From the NCBI RefSeq assembly GCF_002288925.2, contig NW_022097999.1, positions 16,917,938 to 16,981,937 on the forward strand: 64,000 nucleotides of DNA, in the 5' to 3' direction. The translations under genes and the position numbers were made by a program. This document shows, piece by piece, positions 32,258 through 43,795 of the stretch. Source of the DNA: Delphinapterus leucas (taxonomy: Eukaryota; Chordata; Mammalia; Artiodactyla; Monodontidae). The notes beneath the pieces were generated by a model, which worked only from the letters and a program-made list of their open reading frames with translations, searched no databases and was not told the DNA's origin. Position 1 is the first letter of the stretch, and every line of letters begins with the position of its first letter.

Positions 32258-33125
32258 TTGTGCTGTTTCTGTCACTCCATATTGATGTTCTTTATTTTTA
32301 AAAACTACTGCATATAATTCCATAATTTGGATACAGCATAGCTTAATTATCCGTTTTCCTACTTACGGATAATTAGTCTCTAATATTTTGTATTACTACA
32401 ATGGTATAATAAATGCTTTTATTCATATCTTCTTTAGAAGTGGATATAAGCATTTAAGATTTTAATCAATACTGCTAAATTGCTCTCCAAGGTGGCTGTA
32501 CACATTTTGTGTGATGGTACCCGTTTCCCCACAGCCTCACTAATGCTTAATATTGAATATAATCACACTTAAATACTTTTTGCCAATCTAATAGGTAAAA
32601 AACATATATCATCATGTTTCAATTTGCATTTCCACATTCACAAGATTAAATATCTTTTTATATTTTTATTAACCATTCATAATTCCTCTTTTATGATTTA
32701 TCTGTCGTATATTTGCCCATTTTTCTATTGTATTGTTTTTATTGTTGATTTCTAGGGGTCCTTTGTATAGCCTAGACATTAATCTCCTATTATGTATACT
32801 ATAATAAACTGTATACAGTTTATTTTATACCTATAAGCTATGTTTATTTTGTGTTTCATCATGCAGAAGTTTTAAATTTCAATCTACTCAGATAATCTTT
32901 TTCTAAAAGGATTTTTTTGTCTTTAAGAGAGTTTTTCAACTTCAAGGACATAATATATTCACCCATAATTTCTTTTATTATTATGGATTTGTTTCTTACA
33001 TTTAGATCTTTAATCCACCCGAAAACTTTACCTAATTTTCACATCTCATTCACTAAATTATTTCATGTAGCTATTCCCTCACTATTACTGCATGTTGTAC
33101 ATATCTCCCTTTACACAATAGGCAG
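32258..33125 (-). repeat. Old L1 (L1M-type) 3' region, antisense, right arm
   Basis: Continues the left arm (27936-28261). Landmarks: 'aatactgctaaattgctctccaaggtggctgtac', 'catcatgtttcaatttgcatttcc', 'tatttgcccatttttctattg' and 'tttaatccacccgaaaacttt', all standard antisense old-L1 sequence. Much more diverged than the young L1 nested in it. Confidence 0.85.
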
Positions 33126-33790
33126 ACTTCTGAGCAGATAAGCGCATATTATTCGGGTCAGTTGAGTAACTTTTAAAATGATGTACAAAGAATGCAGGTG
33201 GTTCATTTTCTGTCATGTGAAGGTATTTTATAAAGTGAGCACCCTAGCTCCGAATTTCTTTTGCATGAATCCCTATCTTCATGTACTGTGGTTGGTTTCT
33301 TTTTAGTTAGGTCTGGCTGCAAGTCCGAGTGGTTTTAATAAATGTTTGCTGAGTTGATTTGAATGTGTTCTGTTTCAGGCAGCTTTAAATCATTGACTCT
33401 TCTGTGTTTCACTTTTTCTTCTTTCTTCTACCCATTTCAAGTATCTGATTAATTTAAAAAAGGAAAAAAAATCAGAAATAAGGCTCCGCAAGATCATAAA
33501 ATACAGGCCTTGCCTTTCAGGGAGGCAAAATCATACACAGTAGGATTTCAGAATCGACCCAACATCATTCCCATTTTCCAAATGCTGTGTCTGCTGATGC
33601 CTGGAATTCCTTTAACAGAGGACAACATATTGCATTGCCCAGCTGGAGGGGAGTTAAAGTGCACATTATCCTGAGAGAGCCAGTTCATCAAATTGAGTTC
33701 TTAGTGAGGTGTTACTGTTTCTTTGCTGGAAATGGATGTGAATTCAATGTGGAAGAGAGAAATGACAACCTGAAAGAGGGGAGACCTTGG
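33126..33790. other. Unique sequence
   Basis: No repeat recognised. The 89-codon frame at 33587-33856 has no domain and runs into a MIR. Confidence 0.4.
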
Positions 33791-33794
33791 CGAA

Positions 33795-33958
33795 GGGGCC
33801 AAGGTCTTTGTTTCTTTATCTTTAAAATGGAGATAATTATAGAATCTACCTCGTAGCATGATTGTGAGGACTAAATAAGATAATGCTTGCCCGGAACCAT
33901 AGCACAGTGCCTGGGACATAATTAACTATCAGACAGAAGTTAGCTACTATCATTTTTA
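33795..33958 (+). repeat. MIR SINE, 3' half
   Basis: 'tttctttatctttaaaatggagataattatag', 'gaggactaaataagataatgc' and 'agcacagtgcctgggacataatt' are the sense MIR 3' half. Confidence 0.8.
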
Positions 33959-35231
33959 AGAAATGTAGCAGGTATCTTTTGTGGTACATGTATGATTGTC
34001 CCTCCATCTGTGTAGTTCTGATGAGGCTGACCCAGGTGGGACACAAGTGACCGAGGCCTGGCCAATCAGAGTATTCCATTCCCTTAGACACATTGTTGGG
34101 TCAGGGACCCAAGTTAGTCTAATGAGCACCGGCTCTAAGATTTTAACGGGAACTATTGGGAAGGAAGCACTCTTTTTGCCTGGTGTTGCTAATCTGGTAG
34201 AGTGAAAGCCTGGAGCTGTTGGCTTACCCTTGCTTAAGAAGAGCCTGCTTTATAATAAACCAACACAGGAGGAAGCAGAGCTGAAAGACACATTTCTGCT
34301 GGCGCTGTGTGAGTCCTAGATCCAGGCATACCTGAAGCAGGAAACCTCTGGGCTTCTTTGTAACAGGAGGCTATACATTTCCTTTTTTGCTAAGCCAATC
34401 TGAGTTGAGTTTTTGTCATAGAAAATGTTAAGGTTGCTGTCCTTTATTCCTGTGAGAGTTCAAGTAAATTGATTTGAAGCAAGCATGGATCTTTTTAAAC
34501 CACATCTGTATGCAAATTCCCTGCCAAATGTAAGCCCGTGTCTTCCATTTCTGCAAGGGTGGCTGCCGTGCTTCTGGGGGGGTTGGTTGGAAAAAAGAGT
34601 GTTAAATGAAACTGGATTCTTGTGGCTTTCTAATATCTGCTCATTTACCTAGAACATAAGACTCCTCCTTGGCAGGGAAATCACAAAAGTAGAAACAGCA
34701 GGGATTTTCTTAAAGCATAGTACTGTGCAGTTCCCAATTAATTCACTGCCTAACCACCCACTGTCCATTAGGAAATGCTTTTATTAACATATAGCACCTC
34801 AGGACTTCTTGAAGGTGTTAGGGCTTAAAAGTGATTCATGAGAAAAAGAATGAGGGGAAAACCTTCATATAAAAAAAAAACACCCTACCTTAATTTAAAG
34901 TACCCACACAGTGAGTTAGCATGGGACACCCAGGTTGCATTAATACATGTCAGAAAGCAGGTGCCTTTACACTGAAGGCTCAGAAGTTGGCTCATTCCCA
35001 GACTTCTATAGTACACCACAGGAAGCCCAAACCTTGAAAAAATGTAAATTGAGGCCTTGATGTTGCTCCCAAGAATAAATTTTGGGTTAAGGGCAGCTAA
35101 ATCTGATGACGGTAGCTTTTGTGCTAACAGACTCCAAATACTCTAGAACTCCATTTACTTCTCCCAGTCTTCATCCTTGTCCTTAGGTATACGTGATGAT
35201 TTCTGTATGTCAGATGTATTGTGTTTCTCCA
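33959..35231. other. Unique sequence
   Basis: No repeat recognised beyond short homopolymers (A10 near 34870). No exon evidence. Confidence 0.4.
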
Positions 35232-35257
35232 GGTGTGTGTGTGTGTGTGTGTGTGTG
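35232..35257. repeat. (GT)n microsatellite
   Basis: Thirteen uninterrupted GT units, the purest dinucleotide run in the window and likely to be polymorphic. Confidence 0.92.
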
Positions 35258-36299
35258 AATTCAGCTGAGATAGAAATGTCCCTGATCTTCCCCTGCCTCT
35301 CCCCTTAGATTGGTAAGAACCTTGCCCTCTCTGTTCCTTAACGTGTTGTGTGTACCACATCATATTATCATTATGCTTGATATTCACCAGATTTCAATTG
35401 CTTTTCAGCAAAATTTCCCTGGGATTGTATCTTCCATGAATGTAGGGGTTGCATCTGTTTTGTTTAACCATGAGTCCCTAGACCTTGATTCAGTGCCTGA
35501 ACCAGAGTAAGGTTTTAGGAAGCATGAAAGAGATTGTTTCTTGATGCTAGGTGTCATCCTAGCCCTTCTGAGTTTTCCCTTGTATTAGAGAGTGTAAGCC
35601 TAGGAACTGGACTCCCTTATCCACAGGATTCTAGTTAGATTCCATCAGTGAGTGGCCCTCATGTGAGATTTGACAGGTGGAAGAGAAAAGAAGCCAGTAT
35701 TCCTCTGGTGACACCTGTGGACAGGTCTGTGGGCATTGGAAATGGCAGGGGTGACGTTTTGCCCATAACTTTTGAGCATTCTCTTGAGAATCACCTACTT
35801 TGGTGCTGTAGGTAGCCAAGACTACAGGTAATAGCTTCCTTATGATCCTGCACTTCTGGATTTGCTGAAAACAGCCTTCCCTGCACTTTATTCCTGCAAC
35901 CTTTGAATGGTTATGCAAGTGTCTGTTTTTCTGTAGTAATGCGCTTCCTACTTTAAATACCTATAGTAATTGTTTTTTGTCTGATTAAACACCGATTGAT
36001 AAGATGACAGTTGACTGCCTGACCTTAAACTTTGTGGCATGTGGTTTTAATCTTCTAATTTGAATTATTTATATTGAAAAATGTGTATATTACTAGCCAG
36101 TGAGTGTATCTCGTGGACAGACCAGCATCCACATCTTAGACTGGCTTTGTTGTAAACTGGTGGTGGTCTTATACACAATAGCTCTAATAAAGAGACGAAA
36201 TTTTGTTTCTTGGTGAGGTATTGTCCCCAGTTGAAAAGCAATAGCCCCTGCCTGAAAGTGGAAGTGGAATATAACTAGTTCTAAGAAAATGAGAGTTAT
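35258..36299. other. Mostly unique; L2-like tail at about 35415-35530
   Basis: 'ccatgaatgtaggggttgcatctgttttg' followed by 'ttcagtgcctgaaccagagtaagg' resembles a diverged L2 terminus. The remainder, including the 95-codon minus frame at 35631-35918, is unrecognised. Confidence 0.45.
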
Positions 36300-36695
36300 G
36301 TACTGTTCAATTTTGACTGTACAACAAACAATTTAAAAATCTGAGTGGCTTACAACAACAAGCATTTATTTTCTTGTTCCCAGGTCTGCAGGTTGGCTGT
36401 AACTGTGCTGGGCTCAGCTGCGAACTGGCTGGGCTTGGCTGCATCTTTTGAGCTGGGTTCAGGTCAGTTCTGCATGTTTCTTCATTTTCTTTGGACTAGC
36501 AGCTCTCCTACGCAGGTTCTTCTCATGACAAATCACAGGAGCATCATAGCTCAGGGCAAAACAGGAAAGACATTTAGAGCTGCTGTTCACATCATGTCTG
36601 CTCACATTCCATTTGCCAAAGCAAGTTATATGACCAACCACACCATCAACCCATGGTTGGAAGCATCACACAGGCTCCTAGCCAAAACGGAGAGC
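36300..36695 (-). repeat. Mammalian LTR-type interspersed repeat, antisense
   Basis: 'gagtggcttacaacaacaagcatttatt', 'ctgcaggttggctgtaactgtgctgggctcagctg' and 'ccatttgccaaagcaagttatatgaccaacc' follow a widespread mammalian repeat resembling the fragment at 52022-52185. I do not assert its name. The 118-codon frame over it is not a gene. Confidence 0.55.
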
Positions 36696-38159
36696 TTTTA
36701 GGATAAATTATAATAGAATGCTCAGTCAAGTCATGGCTTCAATCTGTAATATGGACTCAATCATCTAATGCTTTATAGAGGAAAAAGAATAAGCAACTCA
36801 ACTTTCTGGGTAAAAGATACTTGTCAAGTGAAATTTAACACTAGGGTGAAGGTGGGGTGTGAGGAGAATCAGAAAATTCTCAATAAAAATGTGATTTGGA
36901 AGGTATTCAGATGCCAGGGTCCTCCGCATCATTGTGTTCCTAGTGCCTGGACCATAATGTATATTACATAAATATTTGTTGGGAAGTGAATTATTGAACT
37001 AATGGTATTGGTTGACTAATAGGCTGTGTTGAGAAGGGTTCTGATGTATAGACTTGTGGTTGATTAGTGATGTCTGCTTAGAGGAGGGTCCAGAGGAGGG
37101 ACATGTATTTACCATTGCTGCATAACTCTACTTTTCCTTAGATCAGATGGATCTCTTTCAGCTTTAACTCTGTGACTGAGATTCCTTGAAGGAAAAGACT
37201 CAAGTTCATCTATGAATACGCCACAAAACCTAAAAAAGAGGAGGGACGCAGAGTTTCTCAATGCCATGAGTGGTTCAGCATGTGTTTTTTTGAAGTCAGG
37301 TCAGGATTTAGCATCAGCAGACACTTCAGGGCCCCCATCCATAGTCCCTCAGCACTTTCCATTTCCTTGCACTTTTAGGATGCTGTATTACATGATATAA
37401 TGCATGCTAAGTTCTTAGCATCAGAAATGCTTGCTATTATTATTAGCTGTTTTATGATAATTGCAGTCATTTATTGCTGGAAAGATGAAATGGATTTACA
37501 GATCTACTGATGAGTAGAAAGAGTAGAAAAGTACTGTGGTACAAAAAGATTGCAGATCTTCAAGGGATGGTACCAGTCCTCAGCCTTCCCCTTGAAGTCT
37601 CTGATAATAGTTATATGCTTTAAGCAAAAAACAGAACAAAATAAAATCAAAACAGAAGAATGTATTCTTTTGAATGTCTGGTTTAGCCTAGGAACTAAAA
37701 ACAGGCTCACTTAATCGCTGTGGTAACATTTTCTGGCCTCCTCTCTCTTTCTTGTTCCTTTTCTCCCTCTCCTCCCACTTAACATTGGCTGAAGAAAACA
37801 GAAGTGGAGAAATTCTCCCCCAAGTATTGTCAAACATGCCAACCAGAAAGGAGAGACTGCCAGGTCCCAGGAGCTGGGTGGCAGTTTGTAAGCACCAGTT
37901 GCATCAAGGCACATGTGATGTCGCTGGAAGCCAGGCATGCTCAGAGAAGGCCAGTTTGATGTGTTATCCAATTCATAGGCATGAATGCCTGGCCTGCTGA
38001 GTCTGGTTTTCCTCTATCGACACTTGAGAGCAAAGCACAGAAATCAAAGTGCCTACCGTGGTGATATCAGCCAGATGTTTGCAGAGTTGTCTCCCTTAAT
38101 GGGAAGCTAATGGTGGCAGGAAGGAAACTTCTCAGGAATCCTCTTGGTATAAAGTATGG
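36696..38159. other. Mostly unique; L2-like tail at about 36895-37000
   Basis: 'tgttcctagtgcctggaccataatg' followed by 'ataaatatttgttgggaagtgaatta' is an L2-type end. The rest shows no recognised repeat or exon. Confidence 0.45.
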
Positions 38160-38325
38160 TGCTTGGTGGGAGCCTGATAGACTTGGGTACAAATTTGGCT
38201 CCACTGGTCCATAGCTATCTGACATTGGTTGATTTACTAAACCACACTGAGCCTCTGTTGCCTTGCTGGTGAAACGGGGACAACATTGCCTTTCTTATGA
38301 GGTTATTGTAAGAGTCATGTTATTT
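38160..38325 (+). repeat. MIR SINE
   Basis: 'gagcctgatagacttgggtacaaatttggctcc', 'gagcctctgttgccttgctgg' and 'tatgaggttattgtaagag' are a diverged sense MIR. Confidence 0.65.
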
Positions 38326-38329
38326 CTTG

Positions 38330-38615
38330 CTTATAACTCTCCAGTGGTTTCTCACAGAATTTAGAATAAAATTCCAACTCTTTATCCTGGATTAAGTATT
38401 TCTCTGTGATCTGGCCACTGCCTACCTTTTTGACATTATTACCTACCACTCCCCTCTTGCCCAGCATGGTCTGAACACCCTAGTCTTCTTTTTCTTCCTC
38501 CAACATGTCAGACTTCTTCCAGGTTTTCAAGGCCTTTGTACCTGCTGTTCCCTCTGCCTGGAGTGCTCTTGCTCGCAGTTTTTGCGTGCTGCGTTCTCAC
38601 CAAACATGTCTTAGC
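38330..38615 (+). repeat. L2 LINE 3' region
   Basis: 'ctctccagtggtttctcacagaatttagaataaaattcc', 'gatctggccactgcctacc' and 'ggcctttgtacctgctgttccctctgcctggagtgctc' are strong L2 landmarks. The L2 copy probably resumes at about 38990 after later insertions. Confidence 0.85.
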
Positions 38616-38620
38616 TCAGT

Positions 38621-38693
38621 TCACCACCTCCACCACCGTCATCACCATTATTATCATCACCACCAGCCCCATCACCATCATCATCATTATTAA
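38621..38693. repeat. CAC/CAT triplet repeat
   Basis: Imperfect trinucleotide tract of CAC, CAT and ATT units. The histidine-rich end of the 62-codon frame at 38505-38693 is a translation of this tract. Confidence 0.9.
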
Positions 38694-38900
38694 CATTTAG
38701 TAAGTACTTACCATGTGCTCAGAACTATTCTTTAGCATTATATGTGTCCTGACTCATTTAATCTTCACATCAACTTTCTGAGGTGGGTTAAATTATTATC
38801 TCCACTTAACAAATGAGGGAACTGAGGCACTGCAAAGTCTAGTAACTTGTTCAAGTTTACACAGCTAATACAGAGCTGGTATATGAATCTAAACAAATAC
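38694..38900 (-). repeat. MIR SINE, antisense
   Basis: 'agtaagtacttaccatgtgctcag', 'actcatttaatcttcacatc', 'acaaatgagggaactgaggcac' and 'acacagctaatacagagctgg' are the reversed MIR. Confidence 0.85.
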
Positions 38901-38984
38901 CAGGAGCTAGTATTTAATCATTGTGTCTCTCTAGCCACTCAAATTTAAGAAGCCATCTAGTCATCTTCTTGAACTTCACCCAGT

Positions 38985-39185
38985 TTCAATTCTTTGCACA
39001 GCAATTATTTCTAATTTTTTCTTATCTGTTTAACTTGTTGATTTGTTTATTATGTATTTTGTTATTTATGTAGTCATGAAAATGAGGTAGACTGTTTTGT
39101 TCACTTCTTTATCGCCAGTGACATGAAAAAAGCCTGGCACTTAAGGTGTGTTCAATAAATATTGGTTGAATGAATGTGTGAATGT
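38985..39185 (+). repeat. L2 LINE 3' tail
   Basis: 'gactgttttgttcacttctttatcgccagtg', 'aagcctggcacttaaggtgtgttcaataaatattgg' and 'tgaatgaatgtgtgaatg' form the L2 end, probably the same copy as 38330-38615. Confidence 0.8.
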
Positions 39186-39645
39186 TGTGATTCTAATTTC
39201 AGGTCTGAGCTTGGAAAATAACAGGCTTTTAATACATGTTACTTTCTGTCATCCCCATGGCCTCCATTATGGTTGAAAGGGCTCCATTTTGACTATGATG
39301 GGGCGCCCAATTTTTCAGTACCCCATTTTCTTTCCTGTGGCTTATTAGGATTCCCTATGGGAATAGGCCATGACCCGCTCAGGCACTGAATGCCCTCTTG
39401 GGTCCCATTTCTCCCATCCTCCAAATCAGTAACTTTAATATGTAGCCTATCTTTAGGTTTAGACTCTGGAGAAATCTAAAGTAGCTCTTAATCAGGAAAG
39501 GCTCAGATATACTTGTGTATTTTGACAAGCTCAAGCTCCTTGTGTGAATTTTAGCGCCCTGCATAAAGTGACGTGAATCAGAAGATAGAATCCCTGTTTG
39601 TTTTGTACCTCAGGTGCAGAGGGTGGACAGGACTGTTCTTCAGCA
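39186..39645. other. Unique sequence
   Basis: No repeat recognised. Confidence 0.4.
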
Positions 39646-39960
39646 CTGTATGTATGCTAACATACATCATTGTCATTGACCATACAAAGCCTCTCTCGTT
39701 TTTATTTAATTTATCCATTTCCTTTCAACTTTTTTCCAAACTCTCATTTCCTTTCCTGCTCATAGACAACCATTCTAATGTTTTTAATGTACGTATTGAT
39801 ACTTTTGTACGTGATCTTGTAAAGTGTGCTTTCTTGTTTTATATTTTTGTATTATTAATTTATATAAATGGTATTGTATGACATATCCTTCTGGTCCTGC
39901 CTTTTTTCCCAGTCTATATTATGTTGTAACATTCATTTCTGTGTAGCTACCTGTGCATCT
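39646..39960 (-). repeat. Probable old L1 3' end, antisense
   Basis: 'tagacaaccattctaatg', 'atttatataaatggtattgtatgacatatcc' and 'tatattatgttgtaacattcatttctgtgtag' resemble the antisense 3' end of an old L1, as at 27936-28261. Diverged, so family is uncertain. Confidence 0.5.
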
Positions 39961-40239
39961 AGTCCAGTGCTTCTGACTGCTGCAGAGACCCCTGTGGTGT
40001 GTACCCAACACATTCTAATGAGACTCCCGGGGATAAACCGTTCCTGTCCGGGGTCTCCTCACAGTGCACTGGGACACCAGAGATCTCTTCATCTTATCCT
40101 TGCCTTCCTTTTGTTCTTCTGCATCCTTCTTTTCTCACCATTCCACCTCACCCCAACTCAGCTTTATCAGTGCCATGCCCCCACCTTGCCCACCGATTTT
40201 CAGCACCTAGACTACAGGTTGCAGCTAAATATTGATAGC

Positions 40240-40735
40240 ATACTCATGTATTTATTCATTTAACAAATATTTATTCATTTTATACTATGTACCAGGGCAC
40301 TATTCTAGGAAATGGTGATTTAGCAGTGAACAAGACAGTCAAGTTTCCTATTTCCATGGAGTTTAGGCTTTAGAGGAGGGAGACAAGCAATAAATGATTG
40401 TACAGATAAGTAACATGTTTTCAGAGAACACCCCCTTTAAGAGATGAATTTGATCTGAATTCCAAATGACAAGAAATAGTCACGCAACCACCTGGGGCCT
40501 GAGGGGATCTGGAAACTGGAACAGCAAGTGCAAATGCCACATGGTGGGCAGAAGCTTGATCTGTTCAAGAAACAGCAAGAAGATTATTGCAGCTAGAGGA
40601 GAGTGGGGGAGGGGGAGAGTGGGAAGAGACGAGGCTGGAGAGACTAGGCCAGGTAAGACAGGACATGGTGAGAAGGGTGACTTTATTCTAAGTGCAGTGG
40701 GAAACCTATGGAAGATTTAAAGCGGGTATTATAGT
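40240..40735 (+). repeat. Ancient mammal-wide repeat, long copy
   Basis: 'ttcatttaacaaatatttattcattttatactatgtacc', 'gaacagcaagtgcaaatgcc', 'gaggctggagagactaggccagg' and 'ttattctaagtgcagtgggaaacc' follow a common ancient repeat also seen at 53160-53500 and 58690-58890. I cannot name the subfamily with confidence. Confidence 0.55.
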
Positions 40736-41326
40736 ATTTGCAATATGTAGATGATATCCCTCTTCCCTCTCACTCTAGTAGATCTTGGAGGTGGGAGGGT
40801 TCTAGTTTGGTTTCTGCATGGGCACTGGGGGCTTTCTTACTCTGGGCCATCCTTCCCAGGGAAGGATGCAGTTGTCTCTGGCATAGGTACTAAACTATAT
40901 GTGCCCTGTGTCATGACCCTGGGCTTGTTAGAACTATACCATGCCGTGCACCATTCAAAACTGATGGCCCTGAACGTCTTTGTCTCGTATACGTTTGAAT
41001 CGGGAGTCAGCCTCAGAATCCACCCAGAGTATACACTGAAGACAATGGCTGTTTCCCTAGAACCCAGAGCTTTTCCTTGGGGTGTACCCCCAGCCTGTCA
41101 CCAGAAGATGATGAATACTGCCTGAGCAGGAAGATTCAGGGGCAGATGTATAGAGGTCTGTTTGTCCACATCTCATAGCTGTCTCAGGCTGAAGTTTCTC
41201 TTGTTTAGTCAGTTGAGCTCAAGTTTTAAATCACTAGATAATTCACCAAATATTCTAAATATTTTCTTCTGGGGGTAACACCCTACGTCTACAGCTGTGT
41301 AAGCCTTAGCATTCACCTTTAACTGG
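40736..41326. other. Unique sequence with an unexplained 124-codon frame
   Basis: The frame at 40751-41125 starts inside the end of the ancient repeat and has no domain, splice context or polyadenylation signal that I can see. I do not call it a gene. Confidence 0.35.
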
Positions 41327-41687
41327 GCCCCAAAGCTACCTTTTTATTTTTTTTATTTATTTATTTTTTTGGCTGCGTTGGGTCTTTGTTGCTCCACGCA
41401 TGCTTTCTCTAGTTGTGGCGAGCAGGGGCTACTCTTCGTTGCAGTGGGCAGGCTTCTCACTGCGGTGACTTCTCTTGTTGCGGAGCATGGGCTCTGGGCC
41501 TGCGGGCTTCAGTAGTTGTGGCTCGCGGGCTCTAGAGCACGGGCTCAGTAGTTGTGGTGAATGGGCTTAGTTGCTCCACGGCATGTGGGAACTTCCCGGC
41601 CCAGGGCTCGAACCCTTGTCTCCTGCATTGGCAGGCGGATTCTTAACCCCTGCGCCACCAGGGAAGGAAGCCCCAAAGCTGCTTTTA
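41327..41687 (-). mobile_element. CHR SINE, long subtype, with target duplications
   Basis: A minus-strand CHR SINE of about 320 bases, longer than the young copies because of extra 'gctctagagcacgggctcag' type segments. The flanks GCCCCAAAGCTACC (41327-41340) and GCCCCAAAGCTGCT (41670-41683) are its target duplication with small changes. Its tail is the T-rich run at 41341-41369. Reading frames across it are not genes. Confidence 0.92.
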
Positions 41688-42524
41688 AGATTATGCTGCA
41701 AGTTGTGCGGACGTGGTGGGTTCTCTCCTCACTGGTGTGCGCACGCTAGCCCACTTCTCCTGATGTCAGCTGTCCTACATCAGTGCTGTAGACCCCACAC
41801 TTCCCTGTTTTCAGCCTTGGAATAGCCAGTCCTCTAGTTTGTTTCTCTCCACCATAGTGTTCAAGTGGTTAATGGCTCGTAAACAAGGAATGAGCTTTCA
41901 GTGTACATTTAAAGGAGTCCTTGGTGAGTAATCCTTTGTGTTGTGAATAATTACCCAATAATTTACCTCCTTACAAGTATGGATTTGGAGTTTTTATTAA
42001 AGAATGTCCTTGTAGCAGTATTAAGGGGAATTAAATGAGTGTTTTTAGAAACCATTTGACTAGGGGGAGAGGAATAAAAAGGGTAATCAAGGTGAGCGAA
42101 GTGAGATCATCAGCTGTATAAAACTGTTTGTAGGGGAAGTCTTTTGTGAACCTAAAGGAATGACTGTCTTGTAGTATTTGGGGGGAAAATATTGAGAAGT
42201 AGATTTTTAACTAGAAAAACTCACACCATGCACATATAGCTGCCCCCCACATTTGTGAAACAGAAACCTAGTTGTACGAACGGTTAAGTCAAACTTCCAA
42301 AATGCTTTACGTATGAGTACATTCAGGACCAGCTACATGATTTGTGGGGGGCCCAGTGCAAACTGAAAATGCAAGGTCTCTTGTTTATATTCAGAATTTC
42401 AAGCAATGACAGTGTAGCTTTAAACCAAGCATGGGTCCTCCTATGAGTGGGACCCTGTGTAGGGCACATGCCCATGAAGTTGGCCCTAAGCACAGTTGCT
42501 TTTACTGGCAATTTGTAACAGATG
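41688..42524. other. Unique sequence
   Basis: No repeat recognised. No supported frame. Confidence 0.4.
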
Positions 42525-42765
42525 CACTCAGTGTGAAGAGGTGAAAAGACTATGGACTCCGCAAAGATAAACCTGGGTTTTAATCATAAGTATCTGCAAT
42601 TTAATAATGTAGTGGCCAATGGCAAGTCACATGACCTCTGAGCTTCATTGGAGGTGTTACTCTTTAGCTTTCAGTATTCCTGAAAGGATAAGTAATGCTT
42701 TACTACAGTGCCTTGCAAGGACAAAGCGTGCAATATATACTGGCTATGATGGTGATTGGACACGT
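42525..42765 (+). repeat. MIR SINE, diverged
   Basis: 'ctatggactccgcaaagataaacctggg', 'gcaagtcacatgacctctgagcttc' and 'tactacagtgccttgcaagg' follow sense MIR order with much decay. Confidence 0.65.
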
Positions 42766-43229
42766 GAGTTAAAAAGCTGAAACGCTTTAGTGATTACCAT
42801 CTTTGTTTTCCAGTGCCTGTTCCTTCGACAGATCTTATGACATTTATAGATTTCAAGCTTCTATTTAAGACCAATTCTAGGGACACTAATAGAACCACTG
42901 CTACTTATAGAGGAAGTGGGAGTGGGATTAAAAAGTTGAATATGAGACTTTCCTCTTCTTGAGATGCTTGTAATCTAGTGAATGGGATAAGACAAGAATA
43001 CAAGTGGCTGTACTGTAATGTAGAGTAAGATAAGAAGTATTGGAGAGTTACTTGACCCAAGTACTGAAGATATGTAAAGAAAAATGAAGCCAAATATAGC
43101 TAGAGAATAGCTGCAAGGTTGAGGTGGCTGCTTTATTGCTGCAGAAGATGAAATTGGTAAAGCTGAAGGAACAAGTGCTGCTACAAATTGAACTAGGCTC
43201 CACTCTTTTTGTGAGGAGTAAGCCATGTG
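42766..43229. other. Unique sequence
   Basis: No repeat recognised. Minus frames at 42905-43226 are unsupported. Confidence 0.4.
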
Positions 43230-43795
43230 GGGTGAACTATGATTTGGGGGGTAAACTATGGTTTTTGTGGCCCCAGTGAACTATGCCTCATAGTATTCAT
43301 GTACTTATGTGGATCCCTCCCTTTGAATCTGGATGACCTTGTGACCTGCTAGACTCATAAAATATGACAAAAGTGACAGTGTTCTAGTTTAAGCCCAAGC
43401 CTAAAGAAATCCAGGTAGCTTTTACTTTTGTACACTTGGGGACCTTGAACAACAGTTCTGGAGAGATCATCTGGAGAGACCACAAAGAGAGCCTGAGAAT
43501 CTTGGAGGAGAGCTAAGGAGCCCAGCCAATAGTGAGAACTGTGACTCAGATATATGACCTTAGTGAAGCTGTTGCAACCAGTCTCCAGATGTTTGAGCCA
43601 TCCTAGCTGAGGTGCTAGATATGTCAAGAGACCATCTAGAATACCGTGTGGAGCAGAGATGGGCAAACCCTACTGTTCCTTGTCTGAGTTCCTGACCCAT
43701 AGAATGGTGAAATATAATAAGAGAGTTGTTTTAAGTCACTAAGTTTTGGGATAGTTTGCTTTATAGCAATAAAGAATTGAAACAAAAATTGGTGC
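43230..43795 (+). mobile_element. MaLR-like LTR relic
   Basis: 'ctttgaatctggatgaccttgtgacctgc', 'atatgacaaaagtgacagtgttc', 'gttttaagtcactaagttttgggatagtttgctttatagc' and 'aataaagaattgaaac' follow old MLT1-type LTR order. No coding region. The 103-codon minus frame over it is a shadow. Confidence 0.65.

Noticed and set aside
35232..35257. (GT)13 as a functional Z-DNA regulatory site
   Set aside because: The sequence allows Z-DNA, but no promoter or gene lies nearby in the window, so there is nothing to support a function.
38505..38693. Histidine-rich peptide
   Set aside because: The histidines come from the CAC/CAT triplet tract at 38621-38693.
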